A DNA stretch of 64,000 bases from Roseovarius marisflavi (GCF_900142625.1 NZ_FRBN01000001.1:400224-464223), one strand, 5' to 3'; shown: positions 8,663 to 18,307, numbered from the stretch's first letter. Translations and numbers: made by a program. Notes: generated by a model not told the origin, from the letters alone.

Positions 8663-10828
8663 ATGCAGGAACCGGCAATCACGCCCGATCTGATCGAGGC
8701 CCATGGTCTTAAACCAGATGAATACGCTCGCATTCTCGAGATTATCGGCCGCGAGCCGTCGTTCACAGAACTCGGTATCTTTTCGGCGATGTGGAACGAA
8801 CATTGCTCCTATAAATCCTCCAAGAAATGGCTGCGCACCCTGCCGACCACCGGCCCGCAAGTGATCTGCGGCCCCGGCGAAAACGCCGGCGTCGTTGATA
8901 TCGGCGACGGTCAGGCGGTGATCTTCAAAATGGAATCGCACAACCACCCCAGCTATATCGAGCCATACCAGGGCGCGGCGACCGGCGTGGGCGGCATCCT
9001 GCGCGATGTCTTTACCATGGGCGCGCGCCCCATCGCCTCGATGAACTCACTTAGCTTTGGCGAGGTCGCGCATCACAAGACCCGCCAGCTTGTGCATGGC
9101 GTGGTGGCAGGCGTCGGCGGTTATGGCAACTGTTTCGGCGTGCCTTGCGCGGGTGGCGAGGTGCGCTTTGACGCGGCCTATAACGGCAATTGCCTTGTGA
9201 ATGCCTTTGCCGCCGGTCTGGCGGATGCAGACAAGATTTTCTACTCGGCGGCCTCTGGTGTCGGAATGCCGGTCGTCTATCTCGGGGCCAAAACCGGGCG
9301 CGACGGGGTTGGCGGCGCCACCATGGCAAGCGCCGAATTCGACGAAAGCATCGAGGAAAAGCGCCCCACCGTTCAGGTGGGTGACCCCTTCACCGAAAAG
9401 CGCCTGATGGAGGCCACGCTTGAGCTGATGGCCACCGGCGCGGTGATCTCGATTCAGGATATGGGCGCGGCGGGTCTGACCTGTTCGGCCGTGGAAATGG
9501 GCGACAAGGGCGGGCTTGGCGTCAAGCTGCAACTCGATCACGTGCCACAGCGCGAAGAGAACATGACCGCCTATGAAATGATGCTCTCTGAAAGCCAGGA
9601 ACGCATGCTGATGGTGCTGCGCCCCGAGCTTGAGGCAGAGGCGCGCGCCGTCTTCGACAAATGGGACCTCGATTTCGCCATCGTCGGCGAAACCATCCCC
9701 GAAGACCGTTTCCTGATCATGCAGGGTAATGAGGTCAAGGCCGATCTTCCGCTGGCCACGCTTGCCGGCAGCGCGCCGGAATATGACCGCCCCTGGGTCG
9801 CCACCGCCCCCGCCACGCCGCTTGACGATGACGCGGTGCCCCAGATTGACGCCATCGACGGGCTGCGCGCGCTGATCGGCTCGGTCAACTACTGTTCGCG
9901 CGAATGGGTGTACGAGCAATATGACACGATGGTCATGGCCGATACCGCCCGCGCGCCGGGCCTTGGCGGCGGGTTGATCCGCGTGCATGGCACCGACAAG
10001 CTCCTGGCCTTCACCAGCGACGTGACCCCGCGCTATGTCGCCGCCAACCCCTATGAGGGCGGCAAACAGGCGGTGGCCGAGGCCTATCGCAACCTCAGCG
10101 CGCTTGGCGCCACACCGCTGGCCTCGACCGACAACCTCAATTTCGGCAATCCCGAAAAACCCGAGATCATGGGCCAGTTCGTCGGCGCCCTCAAAGGCAT
10201 CGGCGAGGCCTGTAGCGCGCTGGATATGCCGATCGTGTCGGGCAATGTCTCGCTTTACAACGAGACTGACGGCGCCGCGATCCTGCCGACACCGACGATT
10301 GGCGCGGTGGGGCTTATTGCAAATGCCGATCTGGCGATCACCGGCGAGGTCCGCGAGGGCCATGTGGCGCTTGTCTTGGGCGAAACGGTCGGCCACCTTG
10401 GCCAATCGGCCCTGCTGGCCGAGGTCTTCAACCGGGTCGAGGGCGACGCCCCCCCGGTCGATCTTGCCGCCGAGAAACGCCACGGCGATTTCATCCGCGC
10501 CAATCACACGCTGATCAAGGCCTGCACCGACCTTTCGGATGGCGGCCTGGCCCTTGCCGCCTTCGAGCTGGCCGAGGCGGCGGGCGTCGGCGTTCATCTC
10601 GACAGCGGCGACACGGCGACGCTCTTTGGCGAGGATCAGGGGCGCTACCTTATCGCCTGTAACTTCGATCAGGCCGAGGCGCTTATGATTGCCGCCGGAC
10701 AGGCCCATGTGCCGGTGCACTCCGTGGGCAAATTTGGCGGCGACTCGGTGAAATTTGGCGCGAGCGACGCGCCGCTGGCCGAGCTTTCGGCGATCTATCG
10801 CGGTGCATTCGGCGAGACCTTCGCCTGA
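8663..10828 (+). CDS. purL: Phosphoribosylformylglycinamidine synthase subunit PurL
   Basis: The ATP-dependent FGAM synthase catalytic subunit of de novo purine synthesis, working with PurS and the glutaminase PurQ, which are not in this window. At 721 residues it has the size of the small (three-subunit) PurL. Visible blocks include [18 protein letters not shown] near the N-terminus, [19 protein letters not shown] (active-site and Mg region), [12 protein letters not shown], and in the second half [20 protein letters not shown] and [14 protein letters not shown]. It is transcribed alone; purQ and purS must be elsewhere. Confidence 0.97.
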   Translation: MQEPAITPDLIEAHGLKPDEYARILEIIGREPSFTELGIFSAMWNEHCSYKSSKKWLRTLPTTGPQVICGPGENAGVVDIGDGQAVIFKMESHNHPSYIEPYQGAATGVGGILRDVFTMGARPIASMNSLSFGEVAHHKTRQLVHGVVAGVGGYGNCFGVPCAGGEVRFDAAYNGNCLVNAFAAGLADADKIFYSAASGVGMPVVYLGAKTGRDGVGGATMASAEFDESIEEKRPTVQVGDPFTEKRLMEATLELMATGAVISIQDMGAAGLTCSAVEMGDKGGLGVKLQLDHVPQREENMTAYEMMLSESQERMLMVLRPELEAEARAVFDKWDLDFAIVGETIPEDRFLIMQGNEVKADLPLATLAGSAPEYDRPWVATAPATPLDDDAVPQIDAIDGLRALIGSVNYCSREWVYEQYDTMVMADTARAPGLGGGLIRVHGTDKLLAFTSDVTPRYVAANPYEGGKQAVAEAYRNLSALGATPLASTDNLNFGNPEKPEIMGQFVGALKGIGEACSALDMPIVSGNVSLYNETDGAAILPTPTIGAVGLIANADLAITGEVREGHVALVLGETVGHLGQSALLAEVFNRVEGDAPPVDLAAEKRHGDFIRANHTLIKACTDLSDGGLALAAFELAEAAGVGVHLDSGDTATLFGEDQGRYLIACNFDQAEALMIAAGQAHVPVHSVGKFGGDSVKFGASDAPLAELSAIYRGAFGETFA

Positions 10829-10906
10829 TCACGTTTTGCTGAGTGCCATAGCGGCCCCGCGCCCGCTATGGCACAATCTTCGCCAGTGCCCATGAAAGGA
10901 CTGTCG

Positions 10907-11458
10907 ATGATCCGATTTCTTCTGGCCGCAACCCTCGCGCTTGCGGCGCCCCTTGCCGCCGCGCAAGACACCGCCCCGCAACCCGAAGCCGACCTTCCCG
11001 CCAAGGCGCCGATGACGCTTGCCCGGCTTGATGAAATCATCCGCGCGCTTGACCCCGAGGCCCAGACAAACGGGCGCTTCTGGCAGATGACGATCGCCGA
11101 TGTACAGGTCATGATCATCACCGACGAGGCCGCCGACCGGATGCGTGCCATCTCACCTGTGCGCAAACTCGAGGAGATGAGCCAGGAGGATATCACCCGC
11201 GTTCTTCAGGCCAATTTCGACTCTGCCCTTGATGCGCGCTATGCCATCGCCAAGGACGTGCTCTGGTCGGCTTTTATACATCCTCTCCGGGCGCTTGAAA
11301 AAGAAGAATTCATTTCCGGCCTCGGGCAGGTCGTGAACCTCGCCGAAAGCTATGGCACGCTTTATTCCGGCGGTGCGCTTCAGTTTGGCGGCGGCGACAG
11401 CGGCGCCTTGCAGCGCCAGTTGATCGACGAGCTTTTGAAAAAGGGGCAGGAAATCTGA
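10907..11458 (+). CDS. Secreted protein of unknown function
   Basis: A 183-residue protein with a clear Sec signal peptide (MIRFLLAATLALAAPLAAAQ, cleavage probably after AAA near residue 19) and a soluble acidic mature region. I start at ATG 10907, which has GAAAGGA six bases upstream; this places the hydrophobic segment at the N-terminus. The middle (DVQVMIITDEAADRMRAISPV) is faintly reminiscent of YbjN-type sensory-chaperone folds, but I cannot assign a family. It follows purL by 78 bp and could share its transcript. Confidence 0.75.
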   Translation: MIRFLLAATLALAAPLAAAQDTAPQPEADLPAKAPMTLARLDEIIRALDPEAQTNGRFWQMTIADVQVMIITDEAADRMRAISPVRKLEEMSQEDITRVLQANFDSALDARYAIAKDVLWSAFIHPLRALEKEEFISGLGQVVNLAESYGTLYSGGALQFGGGDSGALQRQLIDELLKKGQEI

Positions 11459-11500
11459 CCGGAGGACAGAGGGGGCTGCCCCCAAGGCCCCGCGCCTTTC

Positions 11501-11527
11501 CCCCGGGATATTTCTGGCCAGAAGAAG
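11501..11527 (+). repeat. Dispersed intergenic repeat, copy 2 (diverged)
   Basis: Contains the core GGGATATTT (11505-11513) followed by GGCCAGAAGAAG (11516-11527), matching the element at 34229 but lacking its CCTCCGG 5' part. It lies between the secreted-protein gene and bolA. Confidence 0.6.
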
Positions 11528-11617
11528 CCCTGTCAGGTCGATGAGGCCACCCGCGCATCTTGCACTTGGGTATGGCGCGCTCTACATCTGTGGCAACCGC
11601 CCAAAGGAGACCCCCGC

Positions 11618-11854
11618 ATGGCCCTACTTGCCTCTGACCTAGAAGCCCTGATCCGCCAGACCCTTCCCGATGCCAAGATCACCGTACAAGGCGATGACGG
11701 GGTGCATTTCTCAGCCGAAGTGATTGACGAAAGCTTTCGGGGAATGAACCGCGTTCAGCAACAGCGCGCGGTGTATGCCGCCCTCAAGGGCAAGATGGAC
11801 GGGCCGAACGGCGCGATTCACGCGCTTGCCCTGACCACCAAGGCGCCGGAATAG
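11618..11854 (+). CDS. bolA: BolA-family protein
   Basis: A 78-residue BolA/IbaG-type protein that cooperates with monothiol glutaredoxins in binding and trafficking [2Fe-2S] clusters. The class II KH-like fold is recognisable from the length and from GVHFSAEVIDESFRGMNRVQ and the conserved C-terminal HALALTT, whose histidine is the usual cluster ligand. The start has AAAGGAG upstream. The glutaredoxin partner gene lies 59 bp downstream on the same strand, so co-expression is likely. Confidence 0.9.
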   Translation: MALLASDLEALIRQTLPDAKITVQGDDGVHFSAEVIDESFRGMNRVQQQRAVYAALKGKMDGPNGAIHALALTTKAPE

Positions 11855-11913
11855 GCGCGCACCACTTTTCTCCCGCTTTATCCGAAGCGGCCCGATGACA
11901 AGGACCTTTCCAA

Positions 11914-12276
11914 ATGACCGATGCAAAAACCCAGATCGAAGAGACCGTAAAAGCCAATGACGTGGTGCTTTACATGAAAGGCACCAAGGACATGCCGCAA
12001 TGCGGGTTCTCATCGCGCGTGGCCGGTGTTCTAAACTTCATGGGCGTCGATTTTGCCGATGTGAACGTTCTCGCAGACGAGGCAATCCGTCAGGGCGTCA
12101 AGGATTATTCCGACTGGCCCACCGTGCCGCAGCTATACGTCAAAGGCGAATTCGTCGGCGGTTGTGACATCATCACCGAAATGACCCTTTCGGGCGAACT
12201 CGACCAGTTGTTCGAGAAATCCGGCGTCAGCTATGACAAGGCAGCGGCGGACAAGATTCGCGAAGCCAACGCCTGA
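11914..12276 (+). CDS. grxD: Monothiol glutaredoxin, Grx4 type
   Basis: A 120-residue CGFS-type glutaredoxin. The active-site motif CGFS is at residues 30-33 (MPQCGFSSRV), followed by WPTVPQLYVKGEFVGGCDI, the glutathione-binding and cis-Pro region. These proteins carry a glutathione-ligated [2Fe-2S] cluster and act in Fe-S delivery rather than disulfide reduction. The adjacent bolA supports the BolA-Grx4 heterocomplex. A rho-independent terminator follows. Confidence 0.95.
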   Translation: MTDAKTQIEETVKANDVVLYMKGTKDMPQCGFSSRVAGVLNFMGVDFADVNVLADEAIRQGVKDYSDWPTVPQLYVKGEFVGGCDIITEMTLSGELDQLFEKSGVSYDKAAADKIREANA

Positions 12277-12308
12277 TCTTTTACGCGCAGGCCATGACAG
12301 GTTTGCAA

Positions 12309-12340
12309 GGCGGCTCCTCATAAGAGGTGGCCGCCTTTTT
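12309..12340 (+). terminator. Terminator after grxD
   Basis: GGCGGC (12309-12314) pairs with GCCGCC (12330-12335), with an inner CCTC/GAGG stem, followed by TTTTT (12336-12340). It abuts the convergent agmatinase stop. Confidence 0.8.
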
Positions 12341-13308
12341 CATGTCTGGCGGGTCCAGCCCCAGAGGCAAAGCATCTCCATCGCCACATGAGCGCCCGCA
12401 ATCGCCGTCGCACCAGTGGTATCATAGGCCGGTGACACCTCGACCACATCGCCACCAACGAGGTTGATCCCCGCAAGATCGCGCAGGATGATCGCCGCCT
12501 GCGCCGTACTTAGCCCGCCCCAGACCGGCGTGCCCGTACCCGGCGCAAAGGCGGGGTCAAGACAGTCGATATCGAAGGTCATATAAACATTAGCTTCGCC
12601 GACTATTCCCTTGATTTTGCTTGATGTCCTCTCGGGGCCCGCTGAATGGACCTCGCGCGCGTCAATCGTGGTTATGCCCAAGGTATCGGGGTTCTCGGTC
12701 CGAATGCCCACCTGAACCGAGCGTTTGGGGTCAATCAGCCCGAGCTTGACCGCCTTGTAGAACATCGTGCCGTGATCGACGCGGTCCATATCGTCATCGA
12801 CCCAGGTGTCGGAATGGGCATCGAACTGCACCAGGGCCAACGGCCCGAACTTCTCAGCGTAAGCCTTTAAAATAGGGAAAGAAATATAGTGATCGCCACC
12901 AATCGCAATGCTGGCCGCACCGGCGTCAAGAATGCCCCGGATATGAGCGGTCAAGGCGCCGGGAAAGGCGGGCACATTGGCATAATCAAACGCCAGATCG
13001 CCGTAATCCACGACATTGAGCGCGCTCAACGGATCATACCCGCCCCAGCCATAGGGCGGATCGAACACCTGCAGGGCACTCGCCTCGCGGATCGCACGCG
13101 GGCCAAGCCGCGTGCCGGGGCGATTTGTGACGCCCTGATCAAAGGGCACCCCGGTGATCGCCACATCGACGCCGCTCAGGTCCTTGGTATAACGGCGACG
13201 GGCAAAAGACGTAGCCCCGCCAAAGGTGTTCTCAAAACTCAAACCACGCAAGCTTTGCCGCGTAAACGCCTGATCCACCTGTTTTTTTGCATCTTCCAAT
13301 GCCATCAT
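12340..13308 (-). CDS. speB: Agmatinase/ureohydrolase
   Basis: A 322-residue arginase-superfamily hydrolase that releases urea from agmatine or a related guanidino compound. The binuclear Mn ligands are in GGDHYISFP, FDAHSDTWVD and DIDCLDPAFAPGTGTP. The last motif fits agmatinase or guanidinobutyrase better than arginase. It is the second gene of a two-gene operon behind an M20 amidohydrolase (9-bp gap). Putrescine from this reaction could feed the gamma-glutamyl-polyamine cluster at 59-64 kb, but that link is inference. Two adjacent ATG codons (13308, 13305) are possible starts. Confidence 0.85.
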   Translation of the reverse strand: MMALEDAKKQVDQAFTRQSLRGLSFENTFGGATSFARRRYTKDLSGVDVAITGVPFDQGVTNRPGTRLGPRAIREASALQVFDPPYGWGGYDPLSALNVVDYGDLAFDYANVPAFPGALTAHIRGILDAGAASIAIGGDHYISFPILKAYAEKFGPLALVQFDAHSDTWVDDDMDRVDHGTMFYKAVKLGLIDPKRSVQVGIRTENPDTLGITTIDAREVHSAGPERTSSKIKGIVGEANVYMTFDIDCLDPAFAPGTGTPVWGGLSTAQAAIILRDLAGINLVGGDVVEVSPAYDTTGATAIAGAHVAMEMLCLWGWTRQT

Positions 13309-13317
13309 ACCATCCTT

Positions 13318-14490
13318 TTATTCGGTCTTTGCCAGCGGCTGTGCACGCTCTACAAGGCGCGCGAAAAACGAAGCGCCCACCGGGGCGACCGCATCATTGA
13401 AATCAAATCCGGGATGATGCAGGCCGGGGCCCTCTCCCTGACCCAGAAACAGATAGGAGCCGGGACGCGCCTCCAGCATATAGGAAAAATCCTCGGCGCC
13501 CATTTCGCGCGGGCGATCCTCGATCACCGACGCCTCGCCCACCACCTCGCGCGCCACTTGGGCGGCAAAGCGGGTCTTCTCAGCGTCATTATAGGTTGCC
13601 GGATAGCCAAGCTCGATCCGGACCTCGGCGCGCACCCCGTAAGAGGCCGCCTGCCCTTCGGCCACCTCGCGCAGGCGACGATGCACCATCTGCTGCACCT
13701 CGGCGGTAAAGGTGCGGATCGTGGCGTTGATATAGGCGGTTTCGGGGATCACGTTATCTGCGCTGCCGGTGTGTATCTGGGTGACCGAGATCACCAGATC
13801 ATCCAGCGGATTGCGGTTGCGGCTTACGATGGTCTGGATCGCCTGCACGATGCCGACGGCGGCGACCACCGGATCGCGGGTTTCATGCGGCATGGCGCCA
13901 TGGCCGCCCTCTCCGATCACCTCGATATGCAGCGTATCCACCGCCGCCATGATCGGCCCCGGCGTGGTTTCAAACGTGCCAGCCGCCACCCCCGGCAGGG
14001 TATGCAAAGCATAAACCTGATCAATGGCGTAGCGATCCATGATGCCCTCGTCGACCATCACCTGCCCGCCGCCGGGCCCCTCTTCCGCGGGCTGAAAGAT
14101 AAGCACCACACGCCCCGCGAAATTGCGGGTCTCGGCAAGGTATCTGGCTGCCCCAAGCAACATCGTGGTGTGCCCGTCATGGCCACAGGCATGCATCTTG
14201 CCCGCCCGCTTCGAGGCCCAATCGGCGCCGGTTGTCTCGTTGATCGGCAGGGCATCCATATCGGCGCGCAAGCCGATGCATGGGCCGTCGCCCGTGCCCT
14301 CGATCACCGCCACCACTCCGCTCGTGGCGATGCCCTCTTCGATCTGGGTGATGCCAAACGCGCGCAGCCGCTCGACCACAAAGCCCGCGGTCTCGTGACA
14401 GTCAAAACCCAACTCCGGGGTTTCATGCAGATGGCGCCGCCAGGCGGTCATGTCGTCGGCAAAGCCGGCGATGCGGTTGATCACGGCCAT
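13318..14490 (-). CDS. M20-family amidohydrolase (hippurate hydrolase-like)
   Basis: A 390-residue M20D aminoacylase/carboxypeptidase. Metal and catalytic motifs are HACGHDGHTTMLL, the QPAEEGPGGG general-base block, ALHTLPGVAAGT and a C-terminal MGAEDFSYML with the remaining metal ligand; the dimerisation lid domain is intact (GEGGHGAMPHETRDPV). Enzymes of this group hydrolyse N-acyl or aryl-amide conjugates of amino acids. The ribosome-binding site AAAGGA precedes ATG 14490. It heads the operon with agmatinase, suggesting sequential degradation of an acylated guanidino compound, which is inference. Confidence 0.85.
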   Translation of the reverse strand: MAVINRIAGFADDMTAWRRHLHETPELGFDCHETAGFVVERLRAFGITQIEEGIATSGVVAVIEGTGDGPCIGLRADMDALPINETTGADWASKRAGKMHACGHDGHTTMLLGAARYLAETRNFAGRVVLIFQPAEEGPGGGQVMVDEGIMDRYAIDQVYALHTLPGVAAGTFETTPGPIMAAVDTLHIEVIGEGGHGAMPHETRDPVVAAVGIVQAIQTIVSRNRNPLDDLVISVTQIHTGSADNVIPETAYINATIRTFTAEVQQMVHRRLREVAEGQAASYGVRAEVRIELGYPATYNDAEKTRFAAQVAREVVGEASVIEDRPREMGAEDFSYMLEARPGSYLFLGQGEGPGLHHPGFDFNDAVAPVGASFFARLVERAQPLAKTE

Positions 14491-14552
14491 CTCTGGACAT
14501 CCTTTTGCTCACGCGTCAGGGTCCACTCAACCCCAAAGACGAGAGCACCGCA

Positions 14553-15374
14553 ATGGCCGATGACACCCTCATTCACGATCCAAACGGCGGGTTGCCCCGG
14601 CTGATCGCCATCATGCGCGCGCTGCGTGATCCCGCATCGGGCTGTCCCTGGGATATCGAACAGGATTTTGCCAGTATCGCGCCCTACACCATCGAAGAGG
14701 CCTATGAGGTCGCCGATGCGATCGAGCGCGAGGAATGGGGCGAATTGCGCGGCGAGTTGGGGGATTTGCTGTTGCAGGTGATCTTTCACGCGCAAATCGC
14801 CGAGGATAGTGGATTGTTTGATGTCCATGACGTGGCCAACGCGATTTCCGACAAGATGGTCGCGCGTCACCCGCATGTGTTTAGCGACGAATCGCGCGAT
14901 AAATCCGCCGAGCAGCAAACCCGCGACTGGGAGGCGATCAAGGCAGTCGAGCGCGCGGCCCAGGCCCAGACCGGTACGCTTGACGGCGTGGCCCAGGGCC
15001 TGCCTGCGCTTTTGCGCGCCGTCAAGCTTCAGAAACGCGCCGCGCGGGTCGGGTTTGACTGGCCAGAGGTTGGTCAGGTCCTCGACAAGATCACCGAAGA
15101 GGTCGGCGAGCTGCAAGAGGCGGCGGCCGATCTGCCACAGGAAAAGATCGAGGAAGAATTCGGTGACCTGCTCTTCGTGATGGCCAACCTTGCGAGGCAT
15201 ATGAACCTCTGCCCCGAGACCGCCCTGCGTGGCGCAAATGCCAAATTCACCCGCCGCTTTGGCCGGATAGAGGCGCTCTTGTCCGAGCAGGGCAAAACCC
15301 CGGCGCAGTCTGATCTGGCGGAAATGGATGCACTTTGGGATCGCGCCAAGCTGGAAGAACGGCGCGACTCCTAA
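14553..15374 (+). CDS. mazG: Nucleoside triphosphate pyrophosphohydrolase
   Basis: A 273-residue MazG that hydrolyses (d)NTPs to NMP plus pyrophosphate (house-cleaning, ppGpp modulation). Two tandem MazG helical domains are visible. The first carries CPWDIEQDFASIAPYTIEEA and the EExxE-type metal site in EEAYEVADAIE. The second begins near VLDKITEEVGELQEA with an EEFGDLLF ligand helix. I chose ATG 14553 over an upstream codon at 14505, because the protein then begins MADDTLIHDP just before the conserved domain. Confidence 0.93.
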   Translation: MADDTLIHDPNGGLPRLIAIMRALRDPASGCPWDIEQDFASIAPYTIEEAYEVADAIEREEWGELRGELGDLLLQVIFHAQIAEDSGLFDVHDVANAISDKMVARHPHVFSDESRDKSAEQQTRDWEAIKAVERAAQAQTGTLDGVAQGLPALLRAVKLQKRAARVGFDWPEVGQVLDKITEEVGELQEAAADLPQEKIEEEFGDLLFVMANLARHMNLCPETALRGANAKFTRRFGRIEALLSEQGKTPAQSDLAEMDALWDRAKLEERRDS

Positions 15375-15381
15375 GCGGTGA

Positions 15382-15642
15382 TCACGACATGCCCAAAGCT
15401 TCTTTGTACATCTCAAGCACCGCTTCTTCTTCGGCAATATCGTCCTTGTCGCGCTTGCGCAACGAAATCACCTTGCGCAGAACCTTGGTGTCATAGCCGC
15501 GCGATTTCGCCTCGGCCATCACTTCTTTCTGCTGCTCGGCGATGTCCTTTTTCTCGGCATCCAGCCGCTCGAAGCGCTCGATGAACTGGCGCAACTCGTC
15601 TGCGGTTACGCGGTAGGTCGAGTCGGAATTCATGTCGTTCAT
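15382..15642 (-). CDS. DUF2312 (UPF0335) family protein
   Basis: An 86-residue, highly charged helical protein of the alphaproteobacterial UPF0335/DUF2312 family. Family hallmarks are YRVTADELRQFIERFERLD, the IAEQQKEVMAEAKSRGYD helix and VLRKVISLRKRD. The function is not established; the amphipathic pattern suggests a small coiled coil. It converges on mazG with only 7 bp between the stop codons. Confidence 0.9.
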   Translation of the reverse strand: MNDMNSDSTYRVTADELRQFIERFERLDAEKKDIAEQQKEVMAEAKSRGYDTKVLRKVISLRKRDKDDIAEEEAVLEMYKEALGMS

Positions 15643-15786
15643 GGGCTGTCTCCGGTCAATTGGGCCTTCTGACTATAGCCGCGCGCGCGGCTCTGCAAGA
15701 TGCTTCTGCATGGTTGTCCGACTTGCGCAACGGCGCAACTTCGACTAGGCGCAGCGCATCAAGATCGCACCATAAAGGAGCACGCG

Positions 15787-16002
15787 ATGGAAATTCTGAT
15801 CTGGCTTGGAGCTGCGGTTTCACTGGCGGGCCTGGTGGGGCTGATCTGGTGCATTGTGACCGTCTGGAAGGCGCGCAAGGCAGGGCTGAGCGACGAAGCC
15901 ATGCGCGCGACCATGCAAAAGGTGGTGCCGATCAACACGGCGGCGCTGTTCCTGTCGGTGATCGGGCTGATGATGGTGGTGATCGGAATCCTGCTAAGCT
16001 AG
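15787..16002 (+). CDS. Small two-helix inner-membrane protein
   Basis: A 71-residue protein with two predicted membrane helices (about residues 3-25, ILIWLGAAVSLAGLVGLIWC, and 49-70, NTAALFLSVIGLMMVVIGIL). They are separated by a basic loop with MRATMQKVVPIN, a hairpin with the connecting loop probably cytoplasmic. Chosen start ATG 15787 has AAGGAG seven bases upstream. Its stop overlaps the convergent fusion gene by 4 bp. No function can be assigned. Confidence 0.75.
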   Translation: MEILIWLGAAVSLAGLVGLIWCIVTVWKARKAGLSDEAMRATMQKVVPINTAALFLSVIGLMMVVIGILLS

Positions 16003-18038
16003 GCCGCGCCCGCACGACCAAAGAACCCCTGACCGTTCTTGACCAGATCAAGGATCATCGGCTCTGGCGCCCAGATCGGCGCGGAGCGCGCGGCAAGCGC
16101 TTTCATGTCTTTCAGAACCGCCATGAGGCTGCGCTGATCCGCTTGCATAAGCGGGCCGCCGCGCGCGCGATCATAGTTGTATCCGCGCACCATGAGCACA
16201 TCGATATCCGACGCCCGCTGAACGGCTTGTGCCGCCAGCATCCGGGCCGCAGCGTTGATCAGCGCCGCATGAAGCGCGTGACGCGGCGCGACGTCGCCAA
16301 GCACCTCGCTGACGGCGCGACCGGCCTCGGCCAGGCCCTTGGCAGGGCGTGGTCCTTCAGGGGGATAGTCGTAAAATCCACGCCCGACAAAGCGCCCCTT
16401 GGCGCCCTTGGCAAGCCGCTCTTCCAGTGGCCCGGCCCAGCCATTGCCAAGCCCGATGTCACCTGCCGCCGCTTTCAATCGCTGCTCGACCTGCGCCAGC
16501 CCCTCGCTATCCATCATCAGGAACGGCCCCGCGCGCAAGCCAAGGCGCTGAGCGGCCTGATCCACCCGCAGCGGCGTCAACCCGCCGCGCATCAGATCAA
16601 GCGCCGCAAGATAAAGCGCCGCCGTCATGCCATGCCCCAGCCCCGCACCGGCGGCCGGTTGGGCGGCGCGCACGGCGACCCGGCCCATATCGGCACACAT
16701 GCGCGCAAGGCTTGCAACAGCGGCAGGCGCGGCTCCTGTCTCGACGGCGATTTCAACAAGCCGCTGGCTATGGGCCGGGCGATAGATCCGCAAACCGAGG
16801 CCCACACCGGCCAATCCCGCGCCGATGTCAACGCGCGCGCCCACACCGCCCTTGCGCGGTGTCGGCAGATGGGCACCCGCCACACGCCTGCCGCGTGCGT
16901 CAAGCACAAGGTCCGCCCAGCCGTCTGTTGCGCCCTCGGTGAGGCGAGCAATCCGGGCGTCACGCCCTGCGGCATCAAGTCGACCATTGTCGACCGCATC
17001 ATCCAAAATCCGCTTGAGGCGCAATGCCAGATCACCGTCGGTGACCCGGACATCTTTGCCTGCATCAACAAACAGCATCCCGAGATCGGCCAGGGTTGCG
17101 GCGTCGCCGCCCACAAGCGCGATCCGGTTGAGCGGCTGTGCCGTGCCCTGCGCCAGCTCCGGCATGATCGCCGCGCGCCGCTCTGCCGCAAAGATGTGGC
17201 GTTGCGCGCGCGCCTCGGCACTCGTCAGGCGATCCTCGAACAACGCCTGTTCAAACTCCAGCCCCTGCTCGAACGGCAACAGCTGTGCCGCCTCGACTGC
17301 GCGCACGATATCGGCACCGGCCCCGCCCTGTCCGGCGAGGCGTTCGGCCACAAGGCCAAGCGCGCGCTGATAGGCGGCGGGATCGGTTAGCCCGCGCTCG
17401 CGGTCACGGGTGCGCACCCAACTGCCCCTATCGGCCAGTTTGCGCGCCAGGGTGACCGCCGTCGCCAGCGGATCATCCGGGGTGATCTGGTCAAAAAACA
17501 ACCGAAGGCGCGGATCAGAGGCCGCAACCGGCTTGCCCGAGAGCATCAGTTCAAGCGCGACCTGCGCGCCCACAAGGCGCGGCGCGCGCTGTGTGACCCC
17601 GGCGCCGGGGATCATGCCAAGGCTTATTTCCGGCAGCGCCAGCCGCGTCGTGGCCTGCGCCACGCGGGCATGCGCCGCAAGCGCCAGCCCGACCCCCGCC
17701 CCAAGAACAGAGCCGTGCAAGGCCGCGACCACAGGTTTGGGAAAGTCTTCGATCTCGCGGCAAAGCGCACTGACCCAGGGGCTGGCCAGCGGGCCGTCAT
17801 ATTCCGTAAGATCCACACCCGATGAAAACCCCGTCCCGGCCCCGCAGATCACAACGCCGCGTACGGCGTCTTCCTGCGCGGCCTCGCAGAGGGCGGCTGA
17901 CAGATCGGCGCGCAACTGCGGCGCAAGCGCATTGGCAACGGGCCGGTTCATCCGCAGGACGGCCATCCCATCACGGCGCTCACTCTGAATTTGTCCGGTC
18001 ACATCATACCCGCCCAAAACACCTGTTTGCTGCATCAA
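15999..18038 (-). CDS. Crotonase/3-hydroxyacyl-CoA dehydrogenase fusion with degraded active sites
   Basis: A 679-residue FadB/FadJ-like protein. The N-terminal crotonase domain spans about 10-190, with oxyanion loops GFSSGVDL and GSVLGAG. It is followed by a Rossmann-like region from about 303 and a C-terminal dehydrogenase domain from about 410. Active enoyl-CoA hydratases need two Glu; here the first is Gly117, while the second (Glu137 in LPEISLG) remains. The dinucleotide loop reads LVGGDAATLADLG and lacks GxGxxG, and the catalytic His of the HFF-P motif is replaced by Arg417 (LRIYRPAH). The reading frame is intact, so it is not an obvious pseudogene. Possible roles are an isomerase, a CoA-binding protein or a drifting paralogue. 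Confidence 0.8.
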   Translation of the reverse strand: MMQQTGVLGGYDVTGQIQSERRDGMAVLRMNRPVANALAPQLRADLSAALCEAAQEDAVRGVVICGAGTGFSSGVDLTEYDGPLASPWVSALCREIEDFPKPVVAALHGSVLGAGVGLALAAHARVAQATTRLALPEISLGMIPGAGVTQRAPRLVGAQVALELMLSGKPVAASDPRLRLFFDQITPDDPLATAVTLARKLADRGSWVRTRDRERGLTDPAAYQRALGLVAERLAGQGGAGADIVRAVEAAQLLPFEQGLEFEQALFEDRLTSAEARAQRHIFAAERRAAIMPELAQGTAQPLNRIALVGGDAATLADLGMLFVDAGKDVRVTDGDLALRLKRILDDAVDNGRLDAAGRDARIARLTEGATDGWADLVLDARGRRVAGAHLPTPRKGGVGARVDIGAGLAGVGLGLRIYRPAHSQRLVEIAVETGAAPAAVASLARMCADMGRVAVRAAQPAAGAGLGHGMTAALYLAALDLMRGGLTPLRVDQAAQRLGLRAGPFLMMDSEGLAQVEQRLKAAAGDIGLGNGWAGPLEERLAKGAKGRFVGRGFYDYPPEGPRPAKGLAEAGRAVSEVLGDVAPRHALHAALINAAARMLAAQAVQRASDIDVLMVRGYNYDRARGGPLMQADQRSLMAVLKDMKALAARSAPIWAPEPMILDLVKNGQGFFGRAGAA

Positions 18039-18091
18039 TTACTACGGGGAATTGACGCACACGCAAGCGCAGGGCGGCGTTAACCGAAAGA

Positions 18092-18307
18092 TCAGACCGG
18101 CATGTTGTCGAATTGCGCCTCAATCGCCTCGCGAAGCAATTCCTCATGCAGACGCTTTGTTGCCGCAGGAACGGCCTCGCCCTCGGCATTCAGGCGCTCG
18201 ATGACACGGCGCACCTGTGGCTCATAGCGATAGCGGGTTTGACTGTCGGCCTGTGAAATCTGAGCACTCAGGCGGTCCATTTCGGGCGTTGTGTTGGTCA
18301 TGGTCAT
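18092..18307 (-). CDS. Small hypothetical protein
   Basis: A 71-residue soluble, mostly helical protein (MDRLSAQISQADSQTRYRYE, then VRRVIERLNAEG). It has no signal or membrane segment. The start could be 18307 or the second ATG at 18301. Codon usage with GC-rich third positions and a clean intergenic position support it as real. Function unknown. Confidence 0.65.
   Translation of the reverse strand: MTMTNTTPEMDRLSAQISQADSQTRYRYEPQVRRVIERLNAEGEAVPAATKRLHEELLREAIEAQFDNMPV

Noticed and set aside
9047..10720. A 557-codon frame on the minus strand opposite purL
   Set aside because: Shadow of purL in GC-rich sequence; composition is non-protein-like and it covers only part of the conserved gene.
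12889..14604. A 571-codon frame on the plus strand across speB and the M20 gene
   Set aside because: Antisense to two intact enzyme genes, with no ribosome-binding site or domain signature.
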